The notes: a model not told the origin generated them from the letters alone. Shown: positions 15,636-25,703, counted from the stretch's first letter. The stretch is 64,000 nucleotides of DNA from Nonomuraea corallina (GCF_027620315.1 NZ_JAPNNL010000005.1:28804-92803); one strand, 5' to 3'. Program-made: numbers and translations.

Positions 15636-15663
15636 TTGACAACCGAGCCAACTAGGTTAACTA
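15636..15663 (+). promoter_or_regulatory. Transfer-operon promoter of element 1
   Basis: TTGACA at 15636-15641 with TAACTA at 15658-15663 (16-base spacer). Direct repeats of AACCGAG at 15623 and 15642 flank the -35 box and may be GntR contact sites. The homologous promoter of element 2 has TTGACA at 33549-33554. Confidence 0.5.
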
Positions 15664-15696
15664 TGTTGCTCACGACGAAAGAGGAGGTCACCACCC

Positions 15697-16026
15697 ATGC
15701 GTTCCGTCCCAATCCCCGTGGATGTCAGCAAACTCGCCATCACCTGCGTCAAAGCACCCCGCCCGCGCGTCCTCAACCGCGACACCGGCGAGATCAAAAC
15801 CGACAAGAACGGCAACACCATCTACGAAGTCACCGTCTCCGTCGAAGACGAGTTCGGCCGGATCGAACTCGTCAAGATCGGCACCACCGGCGAACCGCCC
15901 ATCGGCGTCGGCGACCAGGTCAACGCGGTCGGCCTGCTCGGCTACGTCTGGGAGATCGCCGGCCGCTGGGGCATCGCCTACCGCGCTACGGCGCTCCTTC
16001 CCGTGCGGGAGGCCGCCGATGCGTGA
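15697..16026 (+). CDS. SCO3933-like AICE protein
   Basis: A 109-residue conserved protein of AICE transfer operons, almost identical to the element 2 copy. LNRDTGEIKTDKNGNTIYEVTV is a conserved strand-turn-strand block. Commonly labelled SCO3933-family regulatory protein; mechanism unknown. It overlaps the translocase gene by 8 bp. Confidence 0.85.
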   Translation: MRSVPIPVDVSKLAITCVKAPRPRVLNRDTGEIKTDKNGNTIYEVTVSVEDEFGRIELVKIGTTGEPPIGVGDQVNAVGLLGYVWEIAGRWGIAYRATALLPVREAADA

Positions 16027-17338
16027 CACGCTCCTGATGCTCACAGTCCTGGCCGCCGTCGCGGCGGGGCTGTGGGCCTGGCGCCGCTGGCACTACCCCT
16101 CCTTCTGGCTCGCCCTCGGCTTCCCCCTCGTCGCCCTGTCCGTCCGCACCTCGTGGCGGCGGGTGGCGCTCGGCTGCGGCCTGACCAAGAAGCGGCAACG
16201 CTGGTGGTTCACCACCGTCCCCGGCGCGATCGCCTCCACCGGCCTGGTCAAGGTCCGCCGCCGGTTCCAGCGGGTCGCCGTCGACACCAAACCGTTCATG
16301 TGGCTGCCCAAGCCGACCCGACACGGCTGGCGCGTCACCCTGCACACCCTGGAAGGCCAGACCCCCGGCGACTACGCCGACGCCGCCGAACGCCTCGCGC
16401 ACTCCTGGGGCGTGCACGCAGTGCGAGTGTCGTCGCCCCGGCCCGGCCGCGTGGTGCTGATGGCGACCAAGCGCGACCCGCTGGTCAAGGTCAACGACCT
16501 CCCGGCCTCCCCGGAGCTGCTGAAGGTGACGGTCGGACGGCTGGAGACCGGCCAGCCCTGGGTCATCGACTTCCGTACGGTGCCGCACTGGCTCAACGCC
16601 GGGGCCACGCAGTCCGGGAAGTCGAACCTCGCCAACGCGCTCATCGTCGGCCTCGCCCCACAACCGGTCGCCCTGGTGGGCTTCGACCTCAAGGGCGGAG
16701 TCGAGTTCACCCCGTACGCGCCCCGCCTATCGGCGCTGGCCACCTCCCGCGCCGAGTCCGTCGACCTGCTGTGTGACCTGGTCGGGTTGATGATCGACCG
16801 GATGGGGTTGTGCCGTCAGGCCGGTGCCCGCAACATCTGGCAACTCCCGCCCGCCATCCGCCCCGTCCCGGTCGTGGTCCTCGTCGACGAGCTGGCCGAG
16901 CTGTACCTGATGGCTGACAAGTCGGAGAAGGACGAGATTGCTAAGAGCTCGACTGCACTGCTGCGGGTGGCGCAGCTCGGGCGGGCGTTCGGCCTCTACC
17001 TGTTCTGCTGCGGCCAAAGGATCGGCTCCGACCTGGGGCCGGGGGTAACCGCCCTACGCGCCCAGTGCTCCGGCCGGATCTGTCACCGGGTCAACGACCC
17101 GGAGACCGCGACCATGACCCTCGGCGACCTCGACCCTGCCGCCCTGGTCTCCGCCCGCGCCATCGCCTCCGAGACGCCGGGCGTCGCGATCGTCGCCTCA
17201 CAAGACGGCCAGTGGTACCGCGCACGCTCCTTCTACGTCACCGAGCAGACCGCCGAGCACGCCGCCCGCACTCACGCCCACCTCGCCCCGGCCTGGGACG
17301 AGATCACCGCCCACCTGCCCGAGCCCATCACCGCCTGA
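16019..17338 (+). CDS. FtsK/SpoIIIE-type conjugative DNA translocase (TraSA-like)
   Basis: A 439-residue hexameric-type DNA pump. An N-terminal membrane anchor (LLMLTVLAAVAAGLWAW and a second hydrophobic segment near 25-40) is followed by the motor domain with Walker A GATQSGKSN near 200 and Walker B VPVVVLVDELAELY near 290. Such proteins alone move double-stranded AICE DNA between mycelia in Streptomyces-type conjugation. ATG 16019 starts inside the upstream gene. Very similar to the element 2 homologue, showing a common backbone. Confidence 0.92.
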   Translation: MRDTLLMLTVLAAVAAGLWAWRRWHYPSFWLALGFPLVALSVRTSWRRVALGCGLTKKRQRWWFTTVPGAIASTGLVKVRRRFQRVAVDTKPFMWLPKPTRHGWRVTLHTLEGQTPGDYADAAERLAHSWGVHAVRVSSPRPGRVVLMATKRDPLVKVNDLPASPELLKVTVGRLETGQPWVIDFRTVPHWLNAGATQSGKSNLANALIVGLAPQPVALVGFDLKGGVEFTPYAPRLSALATSRAESVDLLCDLVGLMIDRMGLCRQAGARNIWQLPPAIRPVPVVVLVDELAELYLMADKSEKDEIAKSSTALLRVAQLGRAFGLYLFCCGQRIGSDLGPGVTALRAQCSGRICHRVNDPETATMTLGDLDPAALVSARAIASETPGVAIVASQDGQWYRARSFYVTEQTAEHAARTHAHLAPAWDEITAHLPEPITA

Positions 17339-17357
17339 ACCCATGAAGGGAGGAACG

Positions 17358-18020
17358 ATGCGACGCTTGGCCTGCTGGCTGCTCGACACCGGCCCGGTTC
17401 TCGTCCTGGCCGTCATCGCGGGTGCCGGATCGTTCACCCACATCCGCGACACCGCCACCGAGCACGGCCAGACCGGCTGGATGGCCTGGGCCGTCGCCGT
17501 CTGCATCGACCTGACCTGCGTCATGGCCGCCCGCGAACGCCAACGCGACAAGAAGACCGGCAAAGGCTCGCGGGGCGTGCTCGCCTGGCCCGTCCTCGTT
17601 CTGACCGGCGGCATCGTCCTGTCCCTGGCCGCCAACCTCGCCCAAGCCGAGCCGACCGTGTGGGGCTGGATCACCGCCGCCACCCCGGCCGCGGCCTTCC
17701 TCATCGCCGTCTCGATGCTGGAACGCCGCGCCACCCACGCCCGTCCTGAGCCGTCAACCGTCCCGGCGGCCTCGCCCGCGCCCGTCCTGGCTCCGTCCCC
17801 GCTCCCGCGCCTCGTCCCGCACGACAGCCTGGACCAGGACGACGCCCAGCATGACCGGGACGGCGACCTCGCCCCGGCCCTGGTCGACTTCGCCCGCCGC
17901 GTCGCCGACGACCACCACGCCAAACACGGCCGACCGATCACCCGCGACGCGCTCCGCTCACACCTCGGCGTGTCCAACCAGCTCGCCGCCGACCTGCTGC
18001 GCACCCTGCGCACCGCCTGA
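17358..18020 (+). CDS. SpdB-like DUF2637 membrane protein
   Basis: A 220-residue protein with four hydrophobic helices (residues ~1-135: PVLVLAVIAGAGSFTHI, WMAWAVAVCIDLTCVMAA, LAWPVLVLTGGIVLSLAANL, WITAATPAAAFLIAVSML), a Pro-rich linker and a C-terminal HTH-like segment (HGRPITRDALRSHLGVSNQLAADLLRTL). DUF2637/Spd proteins are linked to intramycelial spread of conjugating elements. ATG 17358 follows an AAGGGAGG. Confidence 0.85.
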   Translation: MRRLACWLLDTGPVLVLAVIAGAGSFTHIRDTATEHGQTGWMAWAVAVCIDLTCVMAARERQRDKKTGKGSRGVLAWPVLVLTGGIVLSLAANLAQAEPTVWGWITAATPAAAFLIAVSMLERRATHARPEPSTVPAASPAPVLAPSPLPRLVPHDSLDQDDAQHDRDGDLAPALVDFARRVADDHHAKHGRPITRDALRSHLGVSNQLAADLLRTLRTA

Positions 18021-18036
18021 AGGGAGACCCGCATCG

Positions 18037-18381
18037 ATGACCCATCACCACCGCGACGCCCTCATCAACGGCTTGCGAGAGCTGGCCGCGTTCCTGGAGA
18101 CCAACCCCGGCGTCCCCATCGCCGCAACCGCGACCGTGCACTTCTTCGCGCGCCACACCAGCGACGACGACAACCGCGCCGAGATCGACCAGATCGCCGC
18201 CCGCATCGGCACGCCCCTCGACGCCGACGACCTTCCGCACGGCCACTACGCCACCTCGCGCTTCTTCGGCCCCGTCGAGTACCGCGCCGTGGCCATCCTC
18301 GCCCCGGCCCGTGCCCGCTACGACGCCCAGAACAGCTACCGCGACTGCATCCAGCCCGACGACCTCACGCCCGCCACCTGA
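18037..18381 (+). CDS. Conserved AICE hypothetical protein
   Basis: A 114-residue acidic protein (RDALINGLRELAAFLETNPGVP ... GPVEYRAVAILAPARARY) with a homologue in the same place in element 2 (36003-36323). SD AGGGAG precedes ATG 18037. Conserved order suggests a transfer or replication accessory function. Confidence 0.75.
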   Translation: MTHHHRDALINGLRELAAFLETNPGVPIAATATVHFFARHTSDDDNRAEIDQIAARIGTPLDADDLPHGHYATSRFFGPVEYRAVAILAPARARYDAQNSYRDCIQPDDLTPAT

Positions 18382-18397
18382 CCAGGAGAACCCGCTC

Positions 18398-18559
18398 ATG
18401 CGCATCCGTATCGACGGCACCCGAGCCGAGATCGTTGACGCCCTGTTCCGGCTGCGTCTGCACTTCACCGTCTACGCCGTGTCCCGCGCCTACCCCGACC
18501 GAGGTAAGCCGCACCACTGGCGCGTCTACCTGACCACCCGCCCACGTGAAAGGAGGTGA
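18398..18559 (+). CDS. Small conserved AICE protein
   Basis: A 53-residue basic protein (MRIRIDGTRAEIVDALFRLR ... SRAYPDRGKPHHWRVYLTTRP) matched by 36337-36498 in element 2. SD AGGAG lies upstream of ATG 18398. Function unknown. Confidence 0.7.
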   Translation: MRIRIDGTRAEIVDALFRLRLHFTVYAVSRAYPDRGKPHHWRVYLTTRPRERR

Positions 18560-18563
18560 CCCT

Positions 18564-18686
18564 GTGACCGATGAGCTGCCGGTGATCCGCTACCGCTGCT
18601 GCACCTGCGGCGGCACCGGCCTGACTGGCGAAGGCGACCGGTGCACCGACTGCGACGGCACCGGCATCGACAACCACGGCGCATAG
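18564..18686 (+). CDS. DnaJ-type zinc-finger mini-protein
   Basis: A 40-residue protein with two CxxC-GxG-like repeats (CCTCGGTGL and CTDCDGTGI), the layout of DnaJ zinc-finger halves. It starts at GTG 18564 after a strong AAAGGAGG. Element 2 encodes a 50-residue homologue at 36504-36656. Conservation of both Cys pairs between elements supports it as a real gene. Confidence 0.7.
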   Translation: MTDELPVIRYRCCTCGGTGLTGEGDRCTDCDGTGIDNHGA

Positions 18687-18693
18687 CACAGCG

Positions 18694-18740
18694 CCCCCGG
18701 CCTGGCCGCACATCCGCCAAGACACACGCCAGGTCGGGGG
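18694..18740. other. Conserved hairpin upstream of repSA, element 1
   Basis: Inverted repeat 18694-18706 with 18728-18740 (13 bp, one G:T) around a 21-nt loop containing ACATCCGCCAAGA. Element 2 has the same structure and loop core at 36668-36714. Its location just before the rolling-circle initiator gene makes it a candidate origin or rep control element. Confidence 0.6.
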
Positions 18741-18780
18741 CCATCCCCATCACCCGAACGAGTGAGAGGAGGTCTCCATC

Positions 18781-20167
<1,387 letters not shown>

Positions 20168-20175
<8 letters not shown>

Positions 20176-20347
20176 CCTCGTGCTCACCGTCGATGAGGCC
20201 GCCCAGCGCCTCCGGGTCAGCCGCTGGACCCTCTACGTCCTCATCCGCTCCAACCAACTCCAGACCATCAAGATCGGCCGCCGCCGCCTCGTTCCGGCTG
20301 ACGCCCTCGCCGACTGCATCAGGACCCTCGTGGAGGTGGCGCGATGA
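20168..20347 (+). CDS. xis: Excisionase
   Basis: A 59-residue winged-HTH protein of the MerR/excisionase family (TVDEAAQRLRVSRWTLYVLI, then KIGRRRLVP). ATG 20168 overlaps repSA, and its stop overlaps the integrase ATG (ATGA). It differs from the element 2 Xis at only a few residues, so cross-function is likely. Confidence 0.9.
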
Positions 20348-21616
20348 CGAAGACCACGGTCGGCACCCCGGAGGAAGAGCCGAAGCGCCGGACCGGCCGC
20401 CGCATCCGCAAGCGCTCCAACGGTGAGGGAAGCATCTGGCCCCGCAAGGATGGCCGCTACGGGTACGCCGCCTTCGTCCAGACCACCGCCGGAACCGTGA
20501 AGCGTGTTCAGGGTTCGGCGCGGACCCAGGAGGACGCCCGGAAGAAGCTGACCGAGCTTCTCCGCCAGGCCGACGAGGGCATCCCCGTCTCCTCGGAGAA
20601 CTGGACGCTGGCCGACTTCATGAACTACTGGCTGAAGAACATCGTCAGCCAGGAGCGGCGCCCCAAGACCTACCAGGGGTACGAGGGCGTCGTCCGGCTC
20701 CACCTCATCCCCGGCCTGGGCAAGAAGCGCCTGGGCAAGCTCAAACGCCCAGGACGTCCGCCTCTTCATCAACCGAGTCCGCTCCGAATGTCAGTGCTGC
20801 CGGAACGGCTGGGACGCTTCCCGCGAGAAGCCGGTGTGCTGCGCCCTCAAGGGCGGTCAGTGCTGCGACTCCCGCTTGTCCACGCGCATGGTCCAGTCCA
20901 TCCACGCGGTCCTTCGGAACGCCCTGGAGTGCGCCGTACGAGAGGAGATCATCGCTCGCAACGTCGCGAAGCTCGTCAAGGTCCCGGTGCCTAAGTACAA
21001 GGTCAATCGCGGCCTCACCGTCCCGCAGGCGCGTGCTGTCCTCAAGGCCGCTCGGGACCACCGGCTCTACGCGCTGTACGTCCTGGCGCTCTGCCTTGGC
21101 CTGCGCCGCGGGGAGCTCCTCGGGCTCCGCTGGGCGGACGTCGACCTTGAGGCCGGCAAGCTGGAAGTGGTCCAGAGCCTCCAGCGGGTCGCGGGCCGCC
21201 TCCAGTTCGTTCGCCCCAAGACCTCCGACTCGGAGCGGACTGTCCCGCTGCCGCCCATCTGCGTGGAGGCCCTGCGGGAGCACCGAAGGAAGCAGTTCGC
21301 CGAACGCTCGGACCGCTGGGAGGAGTGGACGGAACACGGCCTCGTCTTCCCGTCACGCTGCGGTACCCCGATGGAGCCGGACAACCTACGGCGAAGCTGG
21401 GGAGCGATCCGCAAGGCCGCCGGCCTCGGCGATATGAGGTTCCACGACCTCCGCCACACCTGCGTGACGCTCCTGCTCAACCTCGGCGTTCCGCCCCAGG
21501 TCGTCCGCGACATCGTCGGCCACAGCGACATCGAGGTCACCATGACCATCTATGCCCACGCCTCGCTTGACGATAAGCGTCAAGCGCTCGCCAGGTTGAG
21601 TGAGACGCTCGCATAG
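20344..21616 (+). pseudogene. int: Tyrosine integrase of element 1, frameshifted
   Basis: The protein matches the intact element 2 integrase from ATG 20344 up to HLIPGLGKKRLGKL, then shifts frame; homology resumes in the +1 frame as AQDVRLFINRVRSECQCC through to the stop at 21616. Removing one A from the AAA run at 20743-20745 restores the whole 423-residue frame. The C-terminal half keeps the catalytic Arg (GLRRGELLGL), HxxR (FHDLRHT), and GHSDIEVTMTIYAH with the Tyr. A sequencing error or programmed shift cannot be excluded. Confidence 0.85.
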
Positions 21617-21680
21617 CGCGAGTGGTTGCGGCTCCGTGAGCAACGTACCGCTCACGGAGCGGCGGCACATTAGCTCGTGC

Positions 21681-22124
21681 CTAGACTCGGTTGCCGTCCT
21701 TATCCAGATCGAGAACAACCTCGTGGCCTGACTGCTCGTGGTAGTCGAGAAGTAGCAGGAGGGCATCGGACAAAGCGCGTTCCTGCTGCTCAAGACCCGC
21801 TGCCAATAGGGCCTTGCGTACATAGAGTGCCTCTACGGCAAGACTGGCGCGATGTGATTCCGGCTCCTCAGCCTGGCTAAAGCAAGCCAGCACCTTGACA
21901 CAGAACTTCGTGAGATCTGCAGCCTCCGGGTGTGGAGAGGCGATCAGGAACTTCGCGAGTCTTACGACCTGCCCATATGGCTCTGCCGCGGGGAACGCGC
22001 TGCCGTTCGGGTAGGTGCTTGGGACGCTCGTCCAGAAGTCAGCAGCCATCTCGTCAATCCTCTGCCATGCCTGCTGCACCTTAGGCGGAGGAGTCTGGAC
22101 ACCCTTGCGGCGAAATAAGCCCAT
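21681..22124 (-). CDS. Hypothetical protein at the right end of element 1
   Basis: A 147-residue, mostly helical protein (KVQQAWQRIDEMAADFWTS ... LEQQERALSDALLLLLDYHE). It lies between int and the att site on the opposite strand. The corresponding place in element 2 holds an unrelated gene, so this is a small cargo slot. No family recognised. Confidence 0.6.
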   Translation of the reverse strand: MGLFRRKGVQTPPPKVQQAWQRIDEMAADFWTSVPSTYPNGSAFPAAEPYGQVVRLAKFLIASPHPEAADLTKFCVKVLACFSQAEEPESHRASLAVEALYVRKALLAAGLEQQERALSDALLLLLDYHEQSGHEVVLDLDKDGNRV

Positions 22125-22199
22125 TGGGTCACCCTTGCCAGTTGCGTTGCACTGTTCGACAAGAGTGCATCGAGCTCTACAAGCGCCCTGTTACTGGAC

Positions 22200-22221
22200 G
22201 TTGCTGTCACTGTTGCTGTCA
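22200..22221 (+). repeat. Right-end arm-type repeats of element 1
   Basis: GTTGCTGTCA twice with 12-bp period (22200-22209, 22212-22221), matching the element 1 left-end pair and differing from both element 2 pairs at the sixth base. Confidence 0.7.
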
Positions 22222-22235
22222 CCAGACACCAAAAA

Positions 22236-22261
22236 GCCCCGAACGATGATCCGTTCGGGGC
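22236..22261 (-). terminator. tRNA-Phe terminator hairpin copy at the internal junction
   Basis: Perfect 10-bp stem with ATGATC loop followed, on the minus strand, by a T run. Base pairs differ from the other two copies in a compensated way, showing the stem is maintained. Confidence 0.7.
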
Positions 22262-22277
22262 ATTCTTGCTGGTCAGT

Positions 22278-22325
22278 TGAGGTGGTCAGGGGCGGGGTCG
22301 AACCGCCGACCTTCCGCTTTTCAGG
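22278..22325 (-). repeat. Internal attachment site between the two AICEs
   Basis: 48 bp identical to 5412-5459 and 40159-40206, carrying the tRNA-Phe 3' end from the anticodon loop onward. It is right end of element 1 and left end of element 2 at once, the hallmark of tandem integration. Confidence 0.93.
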
Positions 22326-22408
22326 TGTAGCAATCACCGTGGTCCTCAGTCCCGACCAGGAGCTAGTCAGTCGTCCGCGGTGCTCGTCGTGTGAGCTTGG
22401 TGGCCGAG

Positions 22409-22430
22409 GTTGCCGTCAGCGTTGCCGTCA
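22409..22430 (+). repeat. Left-end arm-type repeats of element 2
   Basis: GTTGCCGTCA twice with 12-bp period (22409-22418, 22421-22430). The same sequence and spacing recur at the right end (40080-40101). Confidence 0.7.
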
Positions 22431-22450
22431 CAGGTACCGCTACGCCCAGT

Positions 22451-22489
22451 GCCGAGGCCCGACGAAGGAGGGCCTTGGCGGCGATCGCC
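22451..22489 (+). repeat. Conserved left-end hairpin and palindrome, element 2
   Basis: Stem 22451-22460 with 22470-22479 (10 bp, one G:T) and 9-base loop, then palindrome GGCGATCGCC at 22480-22489. Homologous to 5584-5622 in element 1. No gene seen in 22125-22636 apart from these end structures. Confidence 0.6.
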
Positions 22490-22636
22490 CCAGCCCGTGA
22501 GGTGGGCACCGAAGTCCGCGATCGTCACGGCCTCAGCCCGTCGCGACGGGGTTGTCGAACTCGCCACGCTGTGTTGAGTTGTATGCCAAATCGGTACGGA
22601 TAGCAGTCACTGCGCGCGCATCGCCTTAATCTCGAC

Positions 22637-23587
22637 ATGATGAGTCTCGTCGGCCTGAAGCCCGACCAAGCCCGAAACCTGGCCGCTGCTGCCGAGGTCG
22701 CGGGCGGATCCCTCGTCGTTCAAGGCCAAGTGATCCGGCGGCTCCTAGACCGCTGGAACGGCGATTCCAGCCGCCTCGCCACATTTCCGGCTCGGGCCAC
22801 CTGGGCAGACGACCAGGCCAAGGACATCCGGCGCCGTGTGGGGCTCCTCGAACAGGACCCGGAAGGCGTGTTGTTGTTCGCCAGCATGACCGGCATCCTC
22901 GACCTCTGGAAGAAGTACAAGGAGCAAAGACAGAATGTGACCAGGCCGCTCAAGGTCATTTCGGTGATCAGTGGCGTGGAAGCTGCCGTTCAACTGCATA
23001 AACGGTGGGCGCAGGGCAGGAACGTCGCTGCGGCACGGGCTGTCTATGACATCCGCCGCTACATGGGTGCTCTCCCCGGAAATCGCAAGCTGTCCGAGCT
23101 GATCATCGAAGTGCTCAAGCGTCAGAAAATTCGGGACCTGTACAAGCAGCCCTGGAAGTGGCAGCAGACGGTCTCCGCCGCCATGCAACGGTTGCGCGTC
23201 CCCGGCGCGCAGCTCCTGGTCAAGAATCCGCCCGGTGCAGGGGTGTTGGCACGGATCATGTTGCCGGCCGCCGTCGTCACCGGCGTCAAGGAAGCCGTGC
23301 TGCCTACGCACGAGGGAACGCAAGGCTGGGTGGACCGCAGCATGGGCGTCGTGCAGGCCGGCGGTGCCGTCGCGGTCATGGGTGGTGCGGGGATCGCCGC
23401 CTCGCTCAGCGCATCGGCCGCCGTGGCCGCCGCCGTCCCCGTGGCGGGATGGGTCGCACTCGGCGTGGCCGGCGCCTACTTCCTCGGCAGTTGGGCGTGG
23501 GACAAGTGGGGAGACGACATCAAGGCAGGGGTGGGCAAGGCGTGGGAAGGCGCGAAAAGCTTCGTCGAGAAGCTCAAGTTCTGGTGA
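22637..23587 (+). CDS. Helical protein with hydrophobic C-terminal part, first gene of the WXG/RDD operon
   Basis: A 316-residue protein. The N-terminal two thirds is helical and amphipathic. Residues ~235-285 form one or two hydrophobic Ala/Val-rich segments (VAVMGGAGIAASLSASAAVA, VAGWVALGVAGAYFLGSWAW), ending WDKWGDDIKAGVGKAWEGAK. This layout recalls actinobacterial substrates linked to ESX/type VII secretion and polymorphic toxins, but no toxin domain is visible. It heads a four-gene same-strand set. Function unknown. Confidence 0.6.
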   Translation: MMSLVGLKPDQARNLAAAAEVAGGSLVVQGQVIRRLLDRWNGDSSRLATFPARATWADDQAKDIRRRVGLLEQDPEGVLLFASMTGILDLWKKYKEQRQNVTRPLKVISVISGVEAAVQLHKRWAQGRNVAAARAVYDIRRYMGALPGNRKLSELIIEVLKRQKIRDLYKQPWKWQQTVSAAMQRLRVPGAQLLVKNPPGAGVLARIMLPAAVVTGVKEAVLPTHEGTQGWVDRSMGVVQAGGAVAVMGGAGIAASLSASAAVAAAVPVAGWVALGVAGAYFLGSWAWDKWGDDIKAGVGKAWEGAKSFVEKLKFW

Positions 23588-23617
23588 GTCACCCGTTGAT
23601 CGAGGTACGGAGGCATC

Positions 23618-24022
23618 ATGGCACCTACCAACGCGCCTCCTCTGGCCAGTAGCAACCGGCGCATCGTCCCCATCTGGACGGACGGCCTTCTCGCGCTCGG
23701 CGCCGGAGCCATCGGAGGCGAACTGCTCGGCCGGGCCTCCAACTTCTGGGTTGCCGCGATCGGTGCACTCCTCCTGGTGTCCTTCTGCAATCACGTCGTC
23801 TTGACGGTCCTGACCGGCGGCAGCATCGGCAAGCTCATCGGCGGGCTTCGTCTCATCCGTACCTCCGATCGCGATAAGCCGGGACTCGGGCAGGCCACCC
23901 GCCGTTGGCTCTGGGGCTTCTTCTACATCGCTATCTCCCCCTTCCTGATGCTGACGGGCAGCGACGTGGACCATCTCGACATCGCCGGCCTGCGCATCGT
24001 CCGAACCGCTGATCTCCGCTGA
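23618..24022 (+). CDS. RDD-family membrane protein
   Basis: A 134-residue protein with the RDD-type pattern: an N-terminal RRIVPIWTDGLLALGAGAI helix with Arg/Asp, a second helix (VAAIGALLLVSFCNHVVL), then the GGSIGKLIGGLRLIR signature and a third helix. GGAGG precedes ATG 23618. Probably the membrane component of this small operon. Confidence 0.75.
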   Translation: MAPTNAPPLASSNRRIVPIWTDGLLALGAGAIGGELLGRASNFWVAAIGALLLVSFCNHVVLTVLTGGSIGKLIGGLRLIRTSDRDKPGLGQATRRWLWGFFYIAISPFLMLTGSDVDHLDIAGLRIVRTADLR

Positions 24023-24039
24023 CGGGGAGCCGATTACTG

Positions 24040-24864
24040 GTGGAAGCACATTTAGACGTCGAGCTCTCCGAGTTCCGCGCGCAGGTAGGCGAGGCCCTGG
24101 CAGAAGGTGGGACACAGGCCCTGACCCGGTTGACCGACGAAGAGCTTGCCGTCCTGGACCCCCAGGAGACGTTCATCCCCAAGCCGCATCTGTCCGCCAT
24201 GAACGCTCAGCAGCGCGAATGGGTCATGGCCGCCGCTCTTCGCTCGCTGGTCTCACGTGAAGCCGTGGAGATCGTCAACATCGGCGAACTGGACGCCGTA
24301 CTCCTTGGAGGACCACAAATCCCGGTAGATCTGCGCATCCGGATGGATGTCGACCTCGCCCTGACCCTCCGCCGTACCGCTGACCGCGTGCTCGCCGTGA
24401 AGCAGGAGAGCGCCACCGGCACCGCCTTCGGCTACGTGCACATCCATAGCGCCAACTTGCTCCTCGTGGAACGCATCACCGCCGGCGGCATGCACCTCTT
24501 CACGCTGGCCGGCACCGTGCAGGACGTGGTGAAGCTCGTCCTACCCCTCGTGGACCCTCTCGGAGTCGCGGACCGGGACGGCGAGAGCAGGCCCTTGGAT
24601 CCGTCCACCCTCGACCGGGAGCATGTTGGGTCGCTCGCGAGCGTGATCGACAATGCCCGCGTCGTGGGGCAGATGGTTCTTCTGAACGAGCCTCCCGGCC
24701 CCTTGATGATGACGTACGCCACGGACCGGGCGGTGTGGGCTGTCGTGGTCGACGGCCCACACGCTCTCAGCGGCGTGACCGCCAGGCCCGTGAGCGCAGC
24801 GACGTTGTCACGACGCATCGCGGACATGATGTCCACGGGAAACCCGGAGACGGGCCATGCCTGA
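24040..24864 (+). CDS. Hypothetical protein, possible WXG-partner or chaperone
   Basis: A 274-residue cytosolic protein, mixed alpha/beta, no signal or membrane helix. GTG 24040 follows a GGGAG. It overlaps the WXG-like gene by 8 bp, so the two products are made together. An EspG-like chaperone role is suggested only by this neighbourhood; I see no diagnostic motif. Confidence 0.55.
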   Translation: MEAHLDVELSEFRAQVGEALAEGGTQALTRLTDEELAVLDPQETFIPKPHLSAMNAQQREWVMAAALRSLVSREAVEIVNIGELDAVLLGGPQIPVDLRIRMDVDLALTLRRTADRVLAVKQESATGTAFGYVHIHSANLLLVERITAGGMHLFTLAGTVQDVVKLVLPLVDPLGVADRDGESRPLDPSTLDREHVGSLASVIDNARVVGQMVLLNEPPGPLMMTYATDRAVWAVVVDGPHALSGVTARPVSAATLSRRIADMMSTGNPETGHA

Positions 24865-25105
24865 CCGATTGAGCGAGTGCCAAGCTGATATGCGTCTCAT
24901 TGAGCAAGCTGCCGATGACATCGAACGAACACTCGAAGCGGTCAACGCGACCAGCGGCGAGAGTGTCTGGGCCGGCCCCGCCGGAGATCGCTTCCGTAAC
25001 GACTGGGCACTACACCGCTTGGCCATCCGAGCTGCTCTCAACGACGTCAGAGCCCAAATCCAGTCCATAATCGCAGGGGTACGGAAAGAAGAAGGGAGGT
25101 CATAG
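24857..25105 (+). CDS. WXG100-like small protein
   Basis: An 82-residue helix-turn-helix hairpin protein with a WAG (WxG) turn in SVWAGPAGDRFRNDW at ~34-48, between two long helices, as in ESAT-6/WXG100 proteins. It is last in the operon. These are normally secreted as dimers by type VII systems or form the N-terminal export handle of toxins. No ESX machinery is in this window. Confidence 0.65.
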   Translation: MPDRLSECQADMRLIEQAADDIERTLEAVNATSGESVWAGPAGDRFRNDWALHRLAIRAALNDVRAQIQSIIAGVRKEEGRS

Positions 25106-25268
25106 GACGTTGGCTCTCTCGGCCTGCCGCTCACCTCGAAGCTCACCTGAATGTCGCAACGCACGATTGGCAATCTGGGCAGGTGCTTAAAGACCGTGAG
25201 ACCTTACCTGACCAGGGGGCGTATGGCGGCTAGGCCCGAAAGCATTGGAAGCTGCCGATAGCTCGGAG

Positions 25269-25703
25269 CTATTCCCTCTCGCCCCTACCGCGTACGACAT
25301 CAGCGATTCTCAATGCGGCTTCAGCCGGGTCATCGTGTTCCCATACCCTGATTGAAGTCCATCCAGCAGCGACAAGTTTAGAGTCAGTATCCTGATCGCG
25401 CAGCGTGTTTCTTCTAATCTTCTCCGACCAGTAGTGAGAGTTGGTCATCACTGCATTTTGATGAGTCGGGCAGCCATGCCAAAAGCAGCCGTCCAGGAAA
25501 ACGGCTATCTTTGCCCGGGTGAATACTAGGTCGGCTGTGCGTCTAAGGGAGGGGAGAGGCCGGGTTGCTACCCGATATCTGAGCCCCAGGCTATGCACTG
25601 CCCTCCTTAGAGCCAGTTCAGGCTTTGTGTCACGGCTACGGTTCGCCCGCATAACGGCTCGAACGGCATCACTGGATGCCCATGAATCTGCAGGCTGGTT
25701 CAT
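25269..25703 (-). CDS. vsr: Vsr (very short patch repair) endonuclease
   Basis: A 144-residue protein with Vsr motifs: MRANRSRDTKPELALRRAVH, the catalytic D in TADLVFTRAKIAVFLDGCFWHGCPTH, and SHYWSEKIRRNTLRDQ. It nicks T:G mismatches arising from 5-methylcytosine deamination, so it serves the C5-methyltransferase two genes upstream. Same strand and low GC as the restriction genes, 12 bp downstream of the endonuclease gene. Confidence 0.92.
   Translation of the reverse strand: MNQPADSWASSDAVRAVMRANRSRDTKPELALRRAVHSLGLRYRVATRPLPSLRRTADLVFTRAKIAVFLDGCFWHGCPTHQNAVMTNSHYWSEKIRRNTLRDQDTDSKLVAAGWTSIRVWEHDDPAEAALRIADVVRGRGERE

Noticed and set aside
20344..21616. Programmed frameshift in the element 1 integrase
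   Set aside because: Only an AAA run is present, no slippery heptamer with a clear downstream stem, and the element 2 homologue needs no shift; simple mutation is more likely.
22745..24115. Long minus-strand open frame opposite the WXG/RDD operon
   Set aside because: GC-rich third positions leave the antisense frame open; the plus-strand genes have ribosome sites, overlaps and recognisable features, this frame has none.
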